A DNA stretch of 64,000 nucleotides from UBA5018 sp947463165 (GCA_943371245.1 CALRTY020000004.1:62001-126000), one strand, 5' to 3'; shown: positions 7,449 to 15,752, numbered from the stretch's first letter. Program-made: numbers and translations. Notes: generated from the letters alone by a model not told the origin.

Positions 7449-9617
7449 CTACAGCTCGCTCAGCAGCTCCGCCAACAGCCGCGCCAGCCGTCGGCTGGCC
7501 ACATCCCGCGCCGCCCGACGCTGCGAATCCTCCGGGGCCGCCGCCATCGCCGCCAGCTTGGCGATGGCGTCGCGGCGTTCGCTGGCCACCGGCACACCCA
7601 GCTCCCACATCCACTTGCGGGCCCGTTGCAGCGCCAGCCGGTAGCGCTCGCCCTCGGGATCCAGGAAGCCCAGCTCGGCTAGCCGGTCGGGAACCTGCGG
7701 TGGCATCGCCAAAGCGCGCCGGCCCTGGGCTTCCATCGCCCCATCGCGCAGGGCCAGCAGGAAGCCCCGCATCCGCTCTCGTTCGGCTGCCGGGCGCGGT
7801 TCCAGCGCCGCCAGGAACGCCTCCCACACCGCCGCTCCCTGCTCAGGTTCCGCTGATTCCAGCGCCTGAGCTTCCAGCCGCTCGAACTGCTCCGCCGCCG
7901 CCAGGTGATCGGCCAGTGGATCGAGAGGAAAGCGCAGCCGGTCCAGCGCCGCACCGGGTTGCAACAGCAGCCGCAGCTCGATTAAATACCCCAGCAGCGC
8001 TTCCGCCTGCTGCCGCGTCAACCCTGGGCCCTCAGGCTCCTGGGCCAGCAGGGCGCGAAGGGCCAGGGCGTCGCTGAACTCCAGAGGCTGAAACAGGGGC
8101 TGGCCGCCGGGGCCCTGGCGGTGGCTGGCCAGGGCCACCACTCGCAAAGCCCGCTGCACCAGTTTCTCGCTGATCTCCAGACCCGCCCGGCGCCGCAGGG
8201 CCGGATCGGCCGGCGTATCCAGCCGCCGCACGTAACTGAGCATCAGCTCCGGCACCGAACCCGCCAGCAGGCCCTGCTCGCGGTTGGCGATCACGTCATC
8301 GATGAACATCTGGGCCAGCAGCACCGTGATCGGCTTGTCGCCGACGATCCGCTTGAGCTGCGCCTGGGCGGGCATCAGGTCGTCGTCGCTGAGGGCCTCG
8401 CTCTGGCCCTTGCGGCGCAGGTAATCGAGAAAAAAGGCCTGCAGGCGCTCCACCGCGATCCGTTGCGGCACGATCCGGCTCAAAGGGCGCTCCGGAAAGC
8501 GGTCGTGATCGCTGCGGCTGGTGACCAGCACCAGACCCGCCGGCAGGACCGCCAACAGCTGCTCCCGGGCGGCGGGCGTCAGCTCCGAGAGGTGGTCCAC
8601 AATTGGGATCAGCCGTTTGGCAGCCAGCAGGGCCTCCACCAGTTCCAGCGCCAGCTCCTGCTCCGTGGCGCTGGCGAGCTGGTTGCGCAGCCAGCTCCGC
8701 ACCCGATCCGCCAGCTTCTCCTGCGGGCCGAGGGCAGTTTCGATCAGCACCGGCAGGCGCACCACTCCGCCTGGTTTCCCCTCCAGCCACCAGCGGGCGA
8801 TCTCAAAGGCCAGGCTCGTCTTGCCCGCGCCGCCATCGCCGCTGAGCAGCAGCACCTGGCTTCCGGCCGCCTCCAGCAGGGGCTGCAAATCTTCCGGCTG
8901 CAGCAGCCGTGGGCCCTTCGTGGCCATCGCGCCCGCCGGGATGAGGCACACCTCCAACGGCACGTGCACCTGGCGGGCCTGCACCGAAGGGAGACCCCGG
9001 AAGGCGGCAAAGAGCTGGGGCTGGTGGCACTCCACCCAGCTCTGGAGCTGGGCGGGGGTGTAGGTGGGTGCTGGCGGTGCTTTGGCGTTGCCTCTGCCGT
9101 TCGGTTTCGGCGGCGGGCTGGCCGCCAGGGCGGTGATCCTCTCCGAGAAGACCTGCCAGCCGCTGCGGCCGTCTTGGTGGTCGCTGCAATCCACAGGTAC
9201 ACAGCGGTCGCTCACCCTGCGGCGGAATGCCTTGAGGGCCTCGTGGGCTTCACGATCACGCTCGATGCCATTACGAGCATCAGAGACGAAGCCAAGAAAG
9301 AAAGCACGAATGGAAAGGCCCGCTTCCACGGCCGCCTCAAATTCCAGCTCCGTTACCGACTTGCCCCCATACTCGGCTCGCCGCGTACCGTAACGCTCTC
9401 CAAGAATCAAGACATAGTGGTCACTGGCGCACACATCCCGCTGGCAGGTTTCCACCAGAGGATCCGACGAACCGCCGTAGCTGTCGCCATAGGCATGGTT
9501 CTGACGGATGATCAGCTGCTTGGCTTCCTCACGCTCCTTCTGCAGACCCAGGAAAGGGCTAGAGATATAGAAGCGATGGGCTGAATCCCCTCCCTGGGCA
9601 CTGCCCTGAGCCCCCAT
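7449..9617 (-). CDS. DUF4062-NACHT NTPase, C-terminus ended by in-frame amber codon
   Basis: 722 residues from ATG 9617. Residues about 15-110 form a DUF4062 domain (RFYISSPFLGLQKEREEA, YVLILGERYGTRR, SVTELEFEAAV), a TIR-like alpha/beta domain often found at the N-terminus of STAND proteins. The NACHT-type NTPase has a P-loop GDGGAGKTSLAFE near 257-269 and a Walker B-like IPIVDHLSEL. A long alpha-helical region follows. The frame stops at TAG 7449-7451 and then continues open into the FGE-like domain (6087-7415), so the ancestral protein was probably about 1176 residues: effector, NACHT, helical repeats, FGE-like sensor. The upstream gap to the attC-like site at 9845-9919 holds no gene. A defence-type role is inferred from architecture. 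Confidence 0.8.
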   Translation of the reverse strand: MGAQGSAQGGDSAHRFYISSPFLGLQKEREEAKQLIIRQNHAYGDSYGGSSDPLVETCQRDVCASDHYVLILGERYGTRRAEYGGKSVTELEFEAAVEAGLSIRAFFLGFVSDARNGIERDREAHEALKAFRRRVSDRCVPVDCSDHQDGRSGWQVFSERITALAASPPPKPNGRGNAKAPPAPTYTPAQLQSWVECHQPQLFAAFRGLPSVQARQVHVPLEVCLIPAGAMATKGPRLLQPEDLQPLLEAAGSQVLLLSGDGGAGKTSLAFEIARWWLEGKPGGVVRLPVLIETALGPQEKLADRVRSWLRNQLASATEQELALELVEALLAAKRLIPIVDHLSELTPAAREQLLAVLPAGLVLVTSRSDHDRFPERPLSRIVPQRIAVERLQAFFLDYLRRKGQSEALSDDDLMPAQAQLKRIVGDKPITVLLAQMFIDDVIANREQGLLAGSVPELMLSYVRRLDTPADPALRRRAGLEISEKLVQRALRVVALASHRQGPGGQPLFQPLEFSDALALRALLAQEPEGPGLTRQQAEALLGYLIELRLLLQPGAALDRLRFPLDPLADHLAAAEQFERLEAQALESAEPEQGAAVWEAFLAALEPRPAAERERMRGFLLALRDGAMEAQGRRALAMPPQVPDRLAELGFLDPEGERYRLALQRARKWMWELGVPVASERRDAIAKLAAMAAAPEDSQRRAARDVASRRLARLLAELLSEL

Positions 9618-9844
9618 GTCATGATCGCAGCCAACATCTGACCATCATCTACCCTGCTGGCCGCTAAGGTCAAGGCTATGCTTCATCTGGTGCTTAGCGG
9701 TAGCGCCACTTCAAGTGGTTTGGCGTTTAAGATTTTGCGAGCCTTTCTGGAGCCTGCACACTGCATCTGCAAAAGTGTCAGGATAGTAAAATGTGAAACA
9801 ATGGGAGTTTGCTTGGGCTGTTGAATCTGCCGCGCAGCGGCTTG

Positions 9845-9919
9845 ATCCAACGACAAAGCTCAGTGGCGTGTCACTTGCGGCGCGTCCGCTGGAACGCCAT
9901 TTTAGACGACTTGTTGGTA
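9845..9919 (-). other. Integron attC-like site
   Basis: Plus-strand boxes are ATCCAAC (9845-9851) and GTTGGTA (9913-9919). Between them, arms such as CTCAGTGGCGT and ACGCCATTTTAGA pair imperfectly. In the gene direction the final box reads GTTGGAT, a full GTTRRRY core. The stop codon of the DUF2442 gene (9902) lies inside the site, as is common for integron cassettes. Confidence 0.6.
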
Positions 9920-10138
9920 GAGAAACTCAGGAGCCAGGTCGGCTCCATTCGGCCAGGTGACAGTCTCCAGGTCTGAATTGACCGATGCCTGGAAGAAGAG
10001 ATCAGGATCCTTCAGAGGTTCGAACATCGGCCCCCATAACTCATTGACGAGCTCGATTGTTCCAACTTTGCCATCCCGAAAGCGTACCCACAGGCGGAAA
10101 CCATCCAGGGGTTTAACTTCAACAACTCTTGGGATCAT
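9902..10138 (-). CDS. DUF2442 family protein
   Basis: 78 residues: MIPRVVEVKPLDGFRLWVRF, then DGKVGTIELVNEL and TVTWPNGADLAPEFLY, the usual DUF2442 pattern. Such proteins are small, of unknown biochemical role, and often lie beside a DUF4160 gene, as here. The partner (10144-10404) ends 5 bp before this start, so they form an operon. Proteins of this pair are often listed as putative toxin-antitoxin components, which has not been settled to my knowledge. A second, independent DUF4160/DUF2442 pair lies at 40306-40774. The stop codon is inside an attC-like site. Confidence 0.85.
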   Translation of the reverse strand: MIPRVVEVKPLDGFRLWVRFRDGKVGTIELVNELWGPMFEPLKDPDLFFQASVNSDLETVTWPNGADLAPEFLYQQVV

Positions 10139-10143
10139 GATGG

Positions 10144-10404
10144 TTACTCCAATGGAGGAATTTTAGTCAGCGGTTGACGGGCTTGGGCCAGGGTCCAGTC
10201 CTCTTGCAATTCTGCTTCATGAAGAAGTCGCCATTCCTCCACAAGGCCTAGGGCGCGTGCGCCGAGCGCTCCTTCGATCACTTGGCCATCATATATACGA
10301 ATTGAAGCTTGTTCGTCACCGTACTTCGCGTGGAAATGTGGTGGAGAATGGTCGTTGTAATACATGGCAATGATGATTCCGAAGAAGCGGGTTAGCTCTG
10401 GCAC
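10144..10404 (-). CDS. DUF4160 family protein
   Basis: 86 residues with the DUF4160 signature: GIIIAMYYNDHSPPHFHAKY, followed by an arginine-containing segment (ASIRIYDGQVIEG) and a helical end. The conserved histidines (HSPPHFH) are intact. It is the upstream gene of a two-gene operon with the DUF2442 gene 5 bp downstream. The pair is bounded by two attC-like sites (10457-10546 upstream, 9845-9919 downstream), so it looks like a complete cassette. Its role as a toxin-antitoxin module is a hypothesis. Confidence 0.85.
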   Translation of the reverse strand: MPELTRFFGIIIAMYYNDHSPPHFHAKYGDEQASIRIYDGQVIEGALGARALGLVEEWRLLHEAELQEDWTLAQARQPLTKIPPLE

Positions 10405-10456
10405 CTGTCTTTCCCCTGGCCTTTCGGCTCATCTTATGCGAGATGGAATAATTGGC

Positions 10457-10546
10457 GGCTAACGGCTGTCCATCACCCGCCGCAGACAACCTTACCATCA
10501 TAACCGATCAACTCTCGGCGGTCGGCGTGCATGGGCATTGTTGCGC
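10457..10546 (-). other. Integron attC-like site
   Basis: Plus-strand boxes are GGCTAAC (10457-10463) and GTTGCGC (10540-10546). The arms TGTCCATCACCCGCCG and CGGCGTGCATGGGCA are complementary apart from a few unpaired bases, the feature that lets an integrase recognise one strand of attC. In gene direction the final box reads GTTAGCC, one base off GTTRRRY. It separates the DUF4160/DUF2442 pair from the DUF4062 fragment. Confidence 0.65.
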
Positions 10547-10666
10547 TGCTTACGTAGCGGTACACTTGCCTAAACAACCTGCTGCATCAATTCAAACATC
10601 TGTCTCTTCCTCCAATACATCTGTCACCCAGAACGAATACATAGAGAAGACGGATTGTTGAACTGC

Positions 10667-10973
10667 ATTTAATCGGTTTGCCATGGCGGCTCGCCTCCTC
10701 GTACTCCAGCTGGGTGATGGATCGCCGCTGGGGATTGTTCTCTGGCGGCCGGTAGCCGTAACGGTGGGCGATCAGCAACACATAAACATCCGCCGCCGCC
10801 ACATCAGCCAGACAGCGAAGCAACGGCCGCTGATCAAAAGCTGTGTATTTCTCCATGCAATCCACCTCGTAGCGCGCCTTCTCCAGCGCGGTCTTGAGCG
10901 CGGCGCGGTGGCCCTCCAGGTCGATGAAGGTGGAGGAGACGTAGACCGTTGGCTGTCCCTTGGAGTTGGGCAC
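10667..10973 (-). pseudogene. DUF4062 domain fragment
   Basis: From a GTG at about 10973 the minus strand encodes TVYVSSTFIDLEGHRAALK, then VYVLLIAHRYGYRPPE and SITQLEYEEASRHGKPI: a nearly full DUF4062 domain of about 100 residues. It then runs into unrelated sequence and a stop; no NTPase or sensor domain follows. DUF4062 normally heads a large STAND protein, as at 7449-9617, so this is a severed effector domain. The upstream extension toward 11060 does not look like protein. Confidence 0.7.
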
Positions 10974-11142
10974 CGCAGGCAGCTGGTGATGTGTGGCTTC
11001 CCTCAGCACTCTGCCGCAGGGATGGGAGCCGCGCCGCATCAAGCGGCAGGGAGCGCCCACCCACTGCTGGGGACTCTTTCGGGATCGTTTGCTCGTTCGA
11101 GCTGGAGCCCCACACCCGGCCCCGCCTTAGGGACAGCTCTTG

Positions 11143-12117
11143 ATGGGCCCTGGCCTGGATCCCGGTACCTTGTCGGCAGCTCCGCCCCCCCCCGCGTTGA
11201 ACACCGACCGCTGGTTCTACGGGGTGTTCCAGTCCGCACCGGATCTGATCCGTTGGCTGGCGGAGCCGTCCCCAGGCCTCGACGCCTCCCTCGGTGCGGT
11301 TCCCCTTGAGCTCGACCGCCAGTACCGCTTCTCGGCGCCGGAGCTCAAAGCGGGCAGCCATCGGCTCGATGGCGTGCTCTGGCCCCTGGGAAGTGAGACC
11401 GGCTCAGAAGAGCTGCCGGTGGTGCTTCTGGAGGTGCAGATGCGAGCAGACATCGGCTTCCACCACCGCTTGGCGGCCCAGACCTACCGCTTCCTGCAGC
11501 TCCACCCCCGCATCGAGCACTGGCGGGTGGTGGTGATCACGCCGCACCAGCGGCTCCAGCTCGGGCCAGTGAAGCCCCTGCGGAGCTTCCTGGAGCAGGT
11601 GCACTGGGTGAGCCTGGAGGAGCTCGGCCAACAGGAAAACCTGGATGCAGCCGTGGATCTGCTCACCCTGCCGGTGCGCTCTGAGCCGGAGCTGGCGGAG
11701 CGCTGCCGGCGGATCCTGGCGAGCCGCCGGGATCTGGAGCCGGTGGTTTTCTCTATGCTGTTCGAACGGTTTCCAAAGCTGAGCAAGGAAGAGATTCTGA
11801 TGATCGCCGGGTTGCCGCTGCAGGAATTGCGCCACACCCGCGCGGTGCAGGAGATCCTGGAGGAGGGCCGTCAGGAAGGCCGTCAGGAGGGCCGTCACCA
11901 AGGCCGCGTGGAAGGACTGGAAGCCGGTCGGCAGCAGGAAGCCGCTGCCCTGGCCATTCGCCAGCTCAGCCGCCGCTTCGGGAGCCTCGATGAGGGCAGC
12001 CGGGAGCGGCTCTCCTCCCTGACCCTGCAGCAGTTGGAGCAATTGGCGGAAGACCTGCTCGATTTCACAGAGCCTGGCGACCTGCAGGCCTGGTTCAACG
12101 ACCATCCAGCTGGCTGA
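11143..12117 (+). CDS. Rpn/DUF2887-family PD-(D/E)XK nuclease-like protein
   Basis: 324 residues from ATG 11143; the conserved part starts at LNTDRWFYGVFQSAPDLIRW. Features of the DUF2887/Rpn family are present: the D in HRLDGVLWP and the E-x-Q pair in VVLLEVQMRADIGFHHRLAA, the PD-(D/E)XK core, then YRFLQLHPRIEHWRVVVITP. The C-terminus has a charged EGRQEGRQEGR-type repeat (about 240-260) followed by helices, typical of these proteins. Rpn proteins promote RecA-independent recombination and may act in defence or transposition. This is the only convincing plus-strand gene in the first 18 kb, so it was probably acquired separately. Confidence 0.8.
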   Translation: MGPGLDPGTLSAAPPPPALNTDRWFYGVFQSAPDLIRWLAEPSPGLDASLGAVPLELDRQYRFSAPELKAGSHRLDGVLWPLGSETGSEELPVVLLEVQMRADIGFHHRLAAQTYRFLQLHPRIEHWRVVVITPHQRLQLGPVKPLRSFLEQVHWVSLEELGQQENLDAAVDLLTLPVRSEPELAERCRRILASRRDLEPVVFSMLFERFPKLSKEEILMIAGLPLQELRHTRAVQEILEEGRQEGRQEGRHQGRVEGLEAGRQQEAAALAIRQLSRRFGSLDEGSRERLSSLTLQQLEQLAEDLLDFTEPGDLQAWFNDHPAG

Positions 12118-12189
12118 GCCAGGCAGCCCTCAGGTTTCCCACGGGCGGACAAGACCCGCCACACCACCCATAAACCACCCGTTCGACTC

Positions 12190-12359
12190 CTGAACTCAAC
12201 GTGCTTGATGGCTGCGTGAAAGTCTTGATCCGTCGTCAACAGGGTTAGATCGTTTCTGTGACAGAGCTGGATCAGTAGGGCGGCAATGGTTCCAACTTGC
12301 ACACCGCAGGACATCTGCGACTTGGATGTGATCTTCTCCCGTCAACAAGCAGACTCACT
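12190..12359 (-). pseudogene. PIN-domain toxin (VapC-like), internally deleted
   Basis: The minus strand starts with GTG overlapping the antitoxin stop (VSLLVD, the usual start of a PIN domain) but loses the frame at once. A second frame gives IAALLIQLCHRNDLTLLTTD and QDFHAAIKHVEF, the C-terminal part of a VapC toxin with its last acidic residue. Most of the N-terminal catalytic half is gone. The toxin is therefore dead. A further reduced copy of the same cassette is at 3175-3309. Confidence 0.7.
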
Positions 12360-12530
12360 GCTGGCGACCCCGTTCGGCCTTGTAATCGAAAGAAGCGTCG
12401 CACTCAAGCTTGCCAAAAAGCTCTGCGACCCGCCGCTGTTCTCTGCGGGCGATGAACTCCTGAAGGGCTCGGGTGACAGCGGCTTTTTTGGTGGGCTCTC
12501 CACTCACGCGAAAGGCTCGATCGAGCAGGT
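12355..12530 (-). pseudogene. VapB-like antitoxin, N-terminus lost
   Basis: The frame reads LLDRAFRVSGEPTKKAAVTR, LQEFIARREQRRVAELFGKL and ends after AERGRQQ at 12355. This is the VapB type-II antitoxin pattern (DNA-binding helices followed by the toxin-binding tail). The first strand (usually MRTTINIDDE-like) is not found; upstream sequence is out of frame. The stop overlaps the GTG of the toxin remnant by the sequence GTGA, as in an intact operon. Confidence 0.65.
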
Positions 12531-12597
12531 GTTGGTAGAGAGCTTAAGCAGTCTGGCCCCGGCCGGAATACTGGTGGCGTGGATGGCTCTTTGTGAT

Positions 12598-12688
12598 GCA
12601 CAACGCTCGCAATCACCTGGCCGCAGCATTTCTGGCAAGAGACAAGACTCATACATCGCATCTGGTCGGGTGAATAATGATGTTAGGC
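12598..12688 (-). other. Integron attC-like site
   Basis: Plus-strand boxes are GCACAAC (12598-12604) and GTTAGGC (12682-12688, a perfect core). Arms AATCACCTGGCC and GGTCGGGTGAATAA pair with mismatches. It lies 13 bp after the stop of the 12701-13672 gene and just before the decayed vapBC cassette. A half-site with the same arm (atcacctggccgcagca) is seen near 40220. Confidence 0.6.
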
Positions 12689-12700
12689 GTTTTTAAGATG

Positions 12701-13672
12701 CTAACTTTTCTCTTTCAACCATGCTTCGAGCCGCTCTATTGTGTTGAAGAGATTGGATGGTTCGCCGAGCTTGAGAGATCGGACAATGAGCATTTCACTG
12801 AGCTCTAGAAATAGTGAGACAGAATTTCGATAGGAACTATTTTCTGAATCATTATTATCTGGAATTCTTCCAACATGGACAAGATGATTCCGAGTTTTCA
12901 CCAACTCATCAATTCTACTATGCAATGGGAGGGATTCGTCAAGCCCAAGCAATCTAAAGGCAACGTATAGAATTTTTTCCTTGGCTGTAACGCGAGTTCC
13001 TTTGCTGGGCCGCATACTATTCTGTACACTAAACATATGCTCCCACATTGTCCATGCAAGCGTGAAAGCGATTTCCGGACGATCAGCAGCAATAATCTCA
13101 CGATAAAGCAGAAGAAACTGTCCGCTTCCATATCGATTCTGCCATTCCTCATCGCGGAGAAGAGCAAGGGCTGAATTTAGCCCCTTTTCAACAGCACCAT
13201 CAAAATATCCATGCGATCCCGTACCTCCTTGTTGTTGTTCATAGCCAAGAGAAACTATTGCGATTCCTCCACGGGGAAACTGTCGATGGTCTGCTGTAAG
13301 CATTGCTCCCGATGGAATTGAGTGTAACCTTTTCGGTTGATCGTCCTTTTCCTCATGAGACCATAAAGTAAAGACATGCCGCTGAGTAAATATTGATAGA
13401 AGCAAAAGTAAATCATCCAGGCCTGTGTGCGAAAGGCTTTGCCGGAATAAGATTGACCTTTCTTCTGTATCAGGGAGAAACACATTGGCTGTTACTTGAT
13501 GTGACCCAGAGTTGCAAGCTACTTCATACTCACTAATCCCGCTGGTACGGTGCTGTAGAGCCAAATAGCGATCTCGATACTCTGGAACACGTAGGAAAGA
13601 ATATCCTCCAGCGGAAATCCTGTCGCACCATGATGGAAACTCTAGATTGTAAACTTCATAACTAATGGGCAT
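12701..13672 (-). CDS. HEPN-like domain protein of unknown function
   Basis: 323 residues from ATG 13672. The N-terminal 190 residues are an unassigned domain. The C-terminal part (about 190-315) is helical and contains LVKTRNHLVHVG, an R-N-x3-H arrangement like the RNase motif of HEPN domains, preceded by a helix with LAWTMWEHMFSV. HEPN proteins are frequent in toxin-antitoxin and anti-phage systems, where this motif cuts RNA. The match here is by motif and helical context only; a non-catalytic use is possible. The gene is AT-rich compared with the neighbours and is followed at once by an attC-like site, so it is probably a single-gene cassette. Confidence 0.65.
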   Translation of the reverse strand: MPISYEVYNLEFPSWCDRISAGGYSFLRVPEYRDRYLALQHRTSGISEYEVACNSGSHQVTANVFLPDTEERSILFRQSLSHTGLDDLLLLLSIFTQRHVFTLWSHEEKDDQPKRLHSIPSGAMLTADHRQFPRGGIAIVSLGYEQQQGGTGSHGYFDGAVEKGLNSALALLRDEEWQNRYGSGQFLLLYREIIAADRPEIAFTLAWTMWEHMFSVQNSMRPSKGTRVTAKEKILYVAFRLLGLDESLPLHSRIDELVKTRNHLVHVGRIPDNNDSENSSYRNSVSLFLELSEMLIVRSLKLGEPSNLFNTIERLEAWLKEKS

Positions 13673-13848
13673 TGGGCTGATTCAGTGTTCGCTAAGATTT
13701 GATGAAACCAAAAGACAGAGAATGTTTCCGGCTGGAGCCCAGCTATCAATCATTATTCTGAATGCGTTCGCATGTAATGCACATGTAGAGCATTTTTACT
13801 GAGCAAAGTTGAGCAATCACAGAACTACAGGTATTATGCAATTCCTGA

Positions 13849-14436
13849 TCACATACGAGACAAAAGCTCTTGCTTCTTAGCAGCAAACTCAACCTCTGTA
13901 AGGATTCCAATATCTCTCAACTCTGAAAGTTTTTTAATTTGTTCAGGGATTTCACTGCTTCCATTCTGAATCAGATGTTTGGAGCCAGATTGAGTAGACG
14001 AAGTTATGGCACCCATCTTTTCGCGGACTAAAGAAACAAGGCCGTCAGGATCACCTTGATTTATCCACTTCATCTCCGACTCGTTTCCCGACATCTTGAT
14101 TGCAATCTTTTTTCCCATAAGCCCCTTTGAAACCTCAATTGCCGTTATTTTATCAAGAGGGAATGTTTCAAGATTATATCCTGAGAATCTCTTCCCGAAC
14201 TGAATAATTCGCTTTGAAGTAACTGTAAGGATTCCATTTTTGACTGTCTTACTGCCCAACGATTTCGTATCATATGCGCCATAGCACGAAAGGAGCACCT
14301 CCTCGCCTTCATCTAAATGAGGCTTGAGAGCGTCAAGGTTGGCTTGATAGCTTGCCATCGAAAACTTTTGAGTTGATTCTTGTAGAGACAGACTAGCTGG
14401 TGTAACGGCTTCCTGCATGGAGCTACCCTGGTGCAT
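13849..14436 (-). CDS. PH-like domain protein with C-terminal SHOCT domain
   Basis: 195 residues from ATG 14436, or 189 from the second ATG at 14418. Residues about 40-135 resemble a bacterial PH-like fold (EEVLLSCYGAYDTKSLGS, GILTVTSKRIIQFGKRFSG, FPLDKITAIEVSKG). The last 30 residues, IKKLSELRDIGILTEVEFAA and KKQELLSRM, form a SHOCT domain, a short helical hairpin often at the end of bacterial proteins and thought to aid oligomerisation. The first ATG overlaps the recombination core of an attC-like site (GTTAGATG on the minus strand), so the start lies exactly at the inferred cassette junction. Role unknown. Confidence 0.75.
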   Translation of the reverse strand: MHQGSSMQEAVTPASLSLQESTQKFSMASYQANLDALKPHLDEGEEVLLSCYGAYDTKSLGSKTVKNGILTVTSKRIIQFGKRFSGYNLETFPLDKITAIEVSKGLMGKKIAIKMSGNESEMKWINQGDPDGLVSLVREKMGAITSSTQSGSKHLIQNGSSEIPEQIKKLSELRDIGILTEVEFAAKKQELLSRM

Positions 14437-14512
14437 CTAACGCTGCCCCTGAGTGGCAGGCAGGAAGCCTGAGGTCGGTGACCGCCAGGAAAGATGACGC
14501 CTCTGCCGCCGA

Positions 14513-15585
14513 TCAGGCGGCCATCACCAAGATAGCTGGTTTGATGTTGTTTTCAGGTGGTGGTGGATTGATCCAAACCACCTCGGGTTGTCGCCAGCAG
14601 CGGGTGCTGCGGCTCCAGCGGCGAGGATGACGCTGACGGGCCTGCTCGTAGATACGGGCACGGTGGCGACAGATTTCTTCGGCCTGGCCGCTATGGCGTT
14701 GATCGGGCGTAACGAAACGGATACCGCTGTGGCGGTGCTGGTGGTTGTACCAGTCCACGAATGCACACACCCACAGACAGGCTTCTTCGACGCTCTGGAA
14801 GGGTCGCCTGGGGTAGTCCGGCCGGTATTTCACAGTGCGGAACAGCGACTCCGAGAAGGGGTTGTCGTTGCTCACCCTTGGCCTGGAGAAGGATCTCAGC
14901 ACCCCCAGCTCCTCCAGCCGGCTTTCGAGGGTGGCGGCCCGCAACTCTTCGAGAAGCCTGCGGCTAGGCGTTGCCATTGTCGCAATAAAGAATTAAGTGG
15001 CTGGGGTCGGCCCTTGTAGATCCGCTCCCGCAGGCAGGCGCGGCTCACCAAATCAGCGGCGATCTGGGCGTCTTCCCGCTCGGCCACATCCCATGCCACC
15101 ACTTTGCGGCTCCAGACGTCGATCACTAGATAGAGATAGAGCCAGACGCCACGAACGCTGGTCGGCAGGTAGGTGATGTCCCAACTCCACACCTCATTGG
15201 CTCCTCTGGCCTCAAGCCGAGGCACCGGCCGCGGTTCCTGAGGAGGCTTGGCCCGCCCCCGGCGGTGGACCTGGCTGTTGTCGTTGAGCACTCGGTAGAA
15301 GCTGCGCTCGGAACCGATATACAGGCCCCGATCAGCCAAGATCGGCACGATCTGCCCTGGCGGCAGTGCCGCGAATTCCGGTTGGTTGCAGGTGAGCAGG
15401 ATCCGCTGCCGCTCCTCCTCGCTCAGGCGGTGAGAAACCAGGCGTTGGCTGCTTTTACGGCGATCCAGGCCGTCCCCATCACCCGCGAACTGCCGCCTCC
15501 AGCGCTGCAGGGTGGTTAGCCCCACACCCAGCAAGTCGGCCACCTTACGGGCCCTTGCTCCGGCGGCCACGGCGGCATCAAGCAT
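14513..15585 (-). pseudogene. IS3-type orfB transposase (rve DDE domain), frameshifted
   Basis: The first part (15585 to about 15000) starts MLDAAVAAGARARKVADLLG with a helix-turn-helix (LTTLQRWRRQF), then the integrase core with SWDITYL and VIDVWSRKVVAWD. The second part (about 14945 to 14513) has VSNDNPFSESLFRTVKYRPD with the catalytic Glu and VDWYNHQHRHSGIRFVTP. They are in different frames: one base is gained near 15000, and a 24-bp repeat at 14943-14966 is inserted into the codons after DNGNA. Without these two lesions the text reads through as LILYCDNGNAMRAATLESRL. No active enzyme is expected. Confidence 0.8.
14943..14966 (-). repeat. Small dispersed repeat, copy 3
   Basis: A 24-bp unit of the pattern ACTCyTTCG.AGAAGCCTnCGGCTA, with the inner palindrome cttcgagaag. 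It lies inside the orfB transposase frame and breaks it. Short repeats of this kind are known as small dispersed repeats in cyanobacterial genomes. Confidence 0.65.
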
Positions 15586-15666
15586 CTCCAGGGCCTTGCG
15601 GCGATCCGCCGGCGCGGTTAATCCCCCTCGTCCTCTCCCCAGTAGGCCTGGATCTTTTTTGAGGCG

Positions 15667-15692
15667 TACTGCTTCGCAGAAGCGTTCCGCTA
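15667..15692 (-). repeat. Small dispersed repeat, copy 2
   Basis: A 26-bp unit with the inner palindrome gcttcgcagaagc, in the same orientation as copies 1 and 3. It adds codons and a TAG stop near the end of orfA. Confidence 0.65.
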
Positions 15693-15752
15693 CAGCAGTG
15701 CCGCCGCCTCCGCTAAGGCCTTGTCCTTACGGCGCAGCTCCTGCTGGAGCAT

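Noticed and set aside
8121..9584. Long plus-strand open frame of 487 codons over the NACHT gene
   Set aside because: It is the antisense of a gene with clear DUF4062 and NACHT motifs; its own translation is low-complexity and matches no family pattern.
12286..12696. Plus-strand frame of 136 codons
   Set aside because: It is antisense to the vapBC remnants and runs through an attC-like site.
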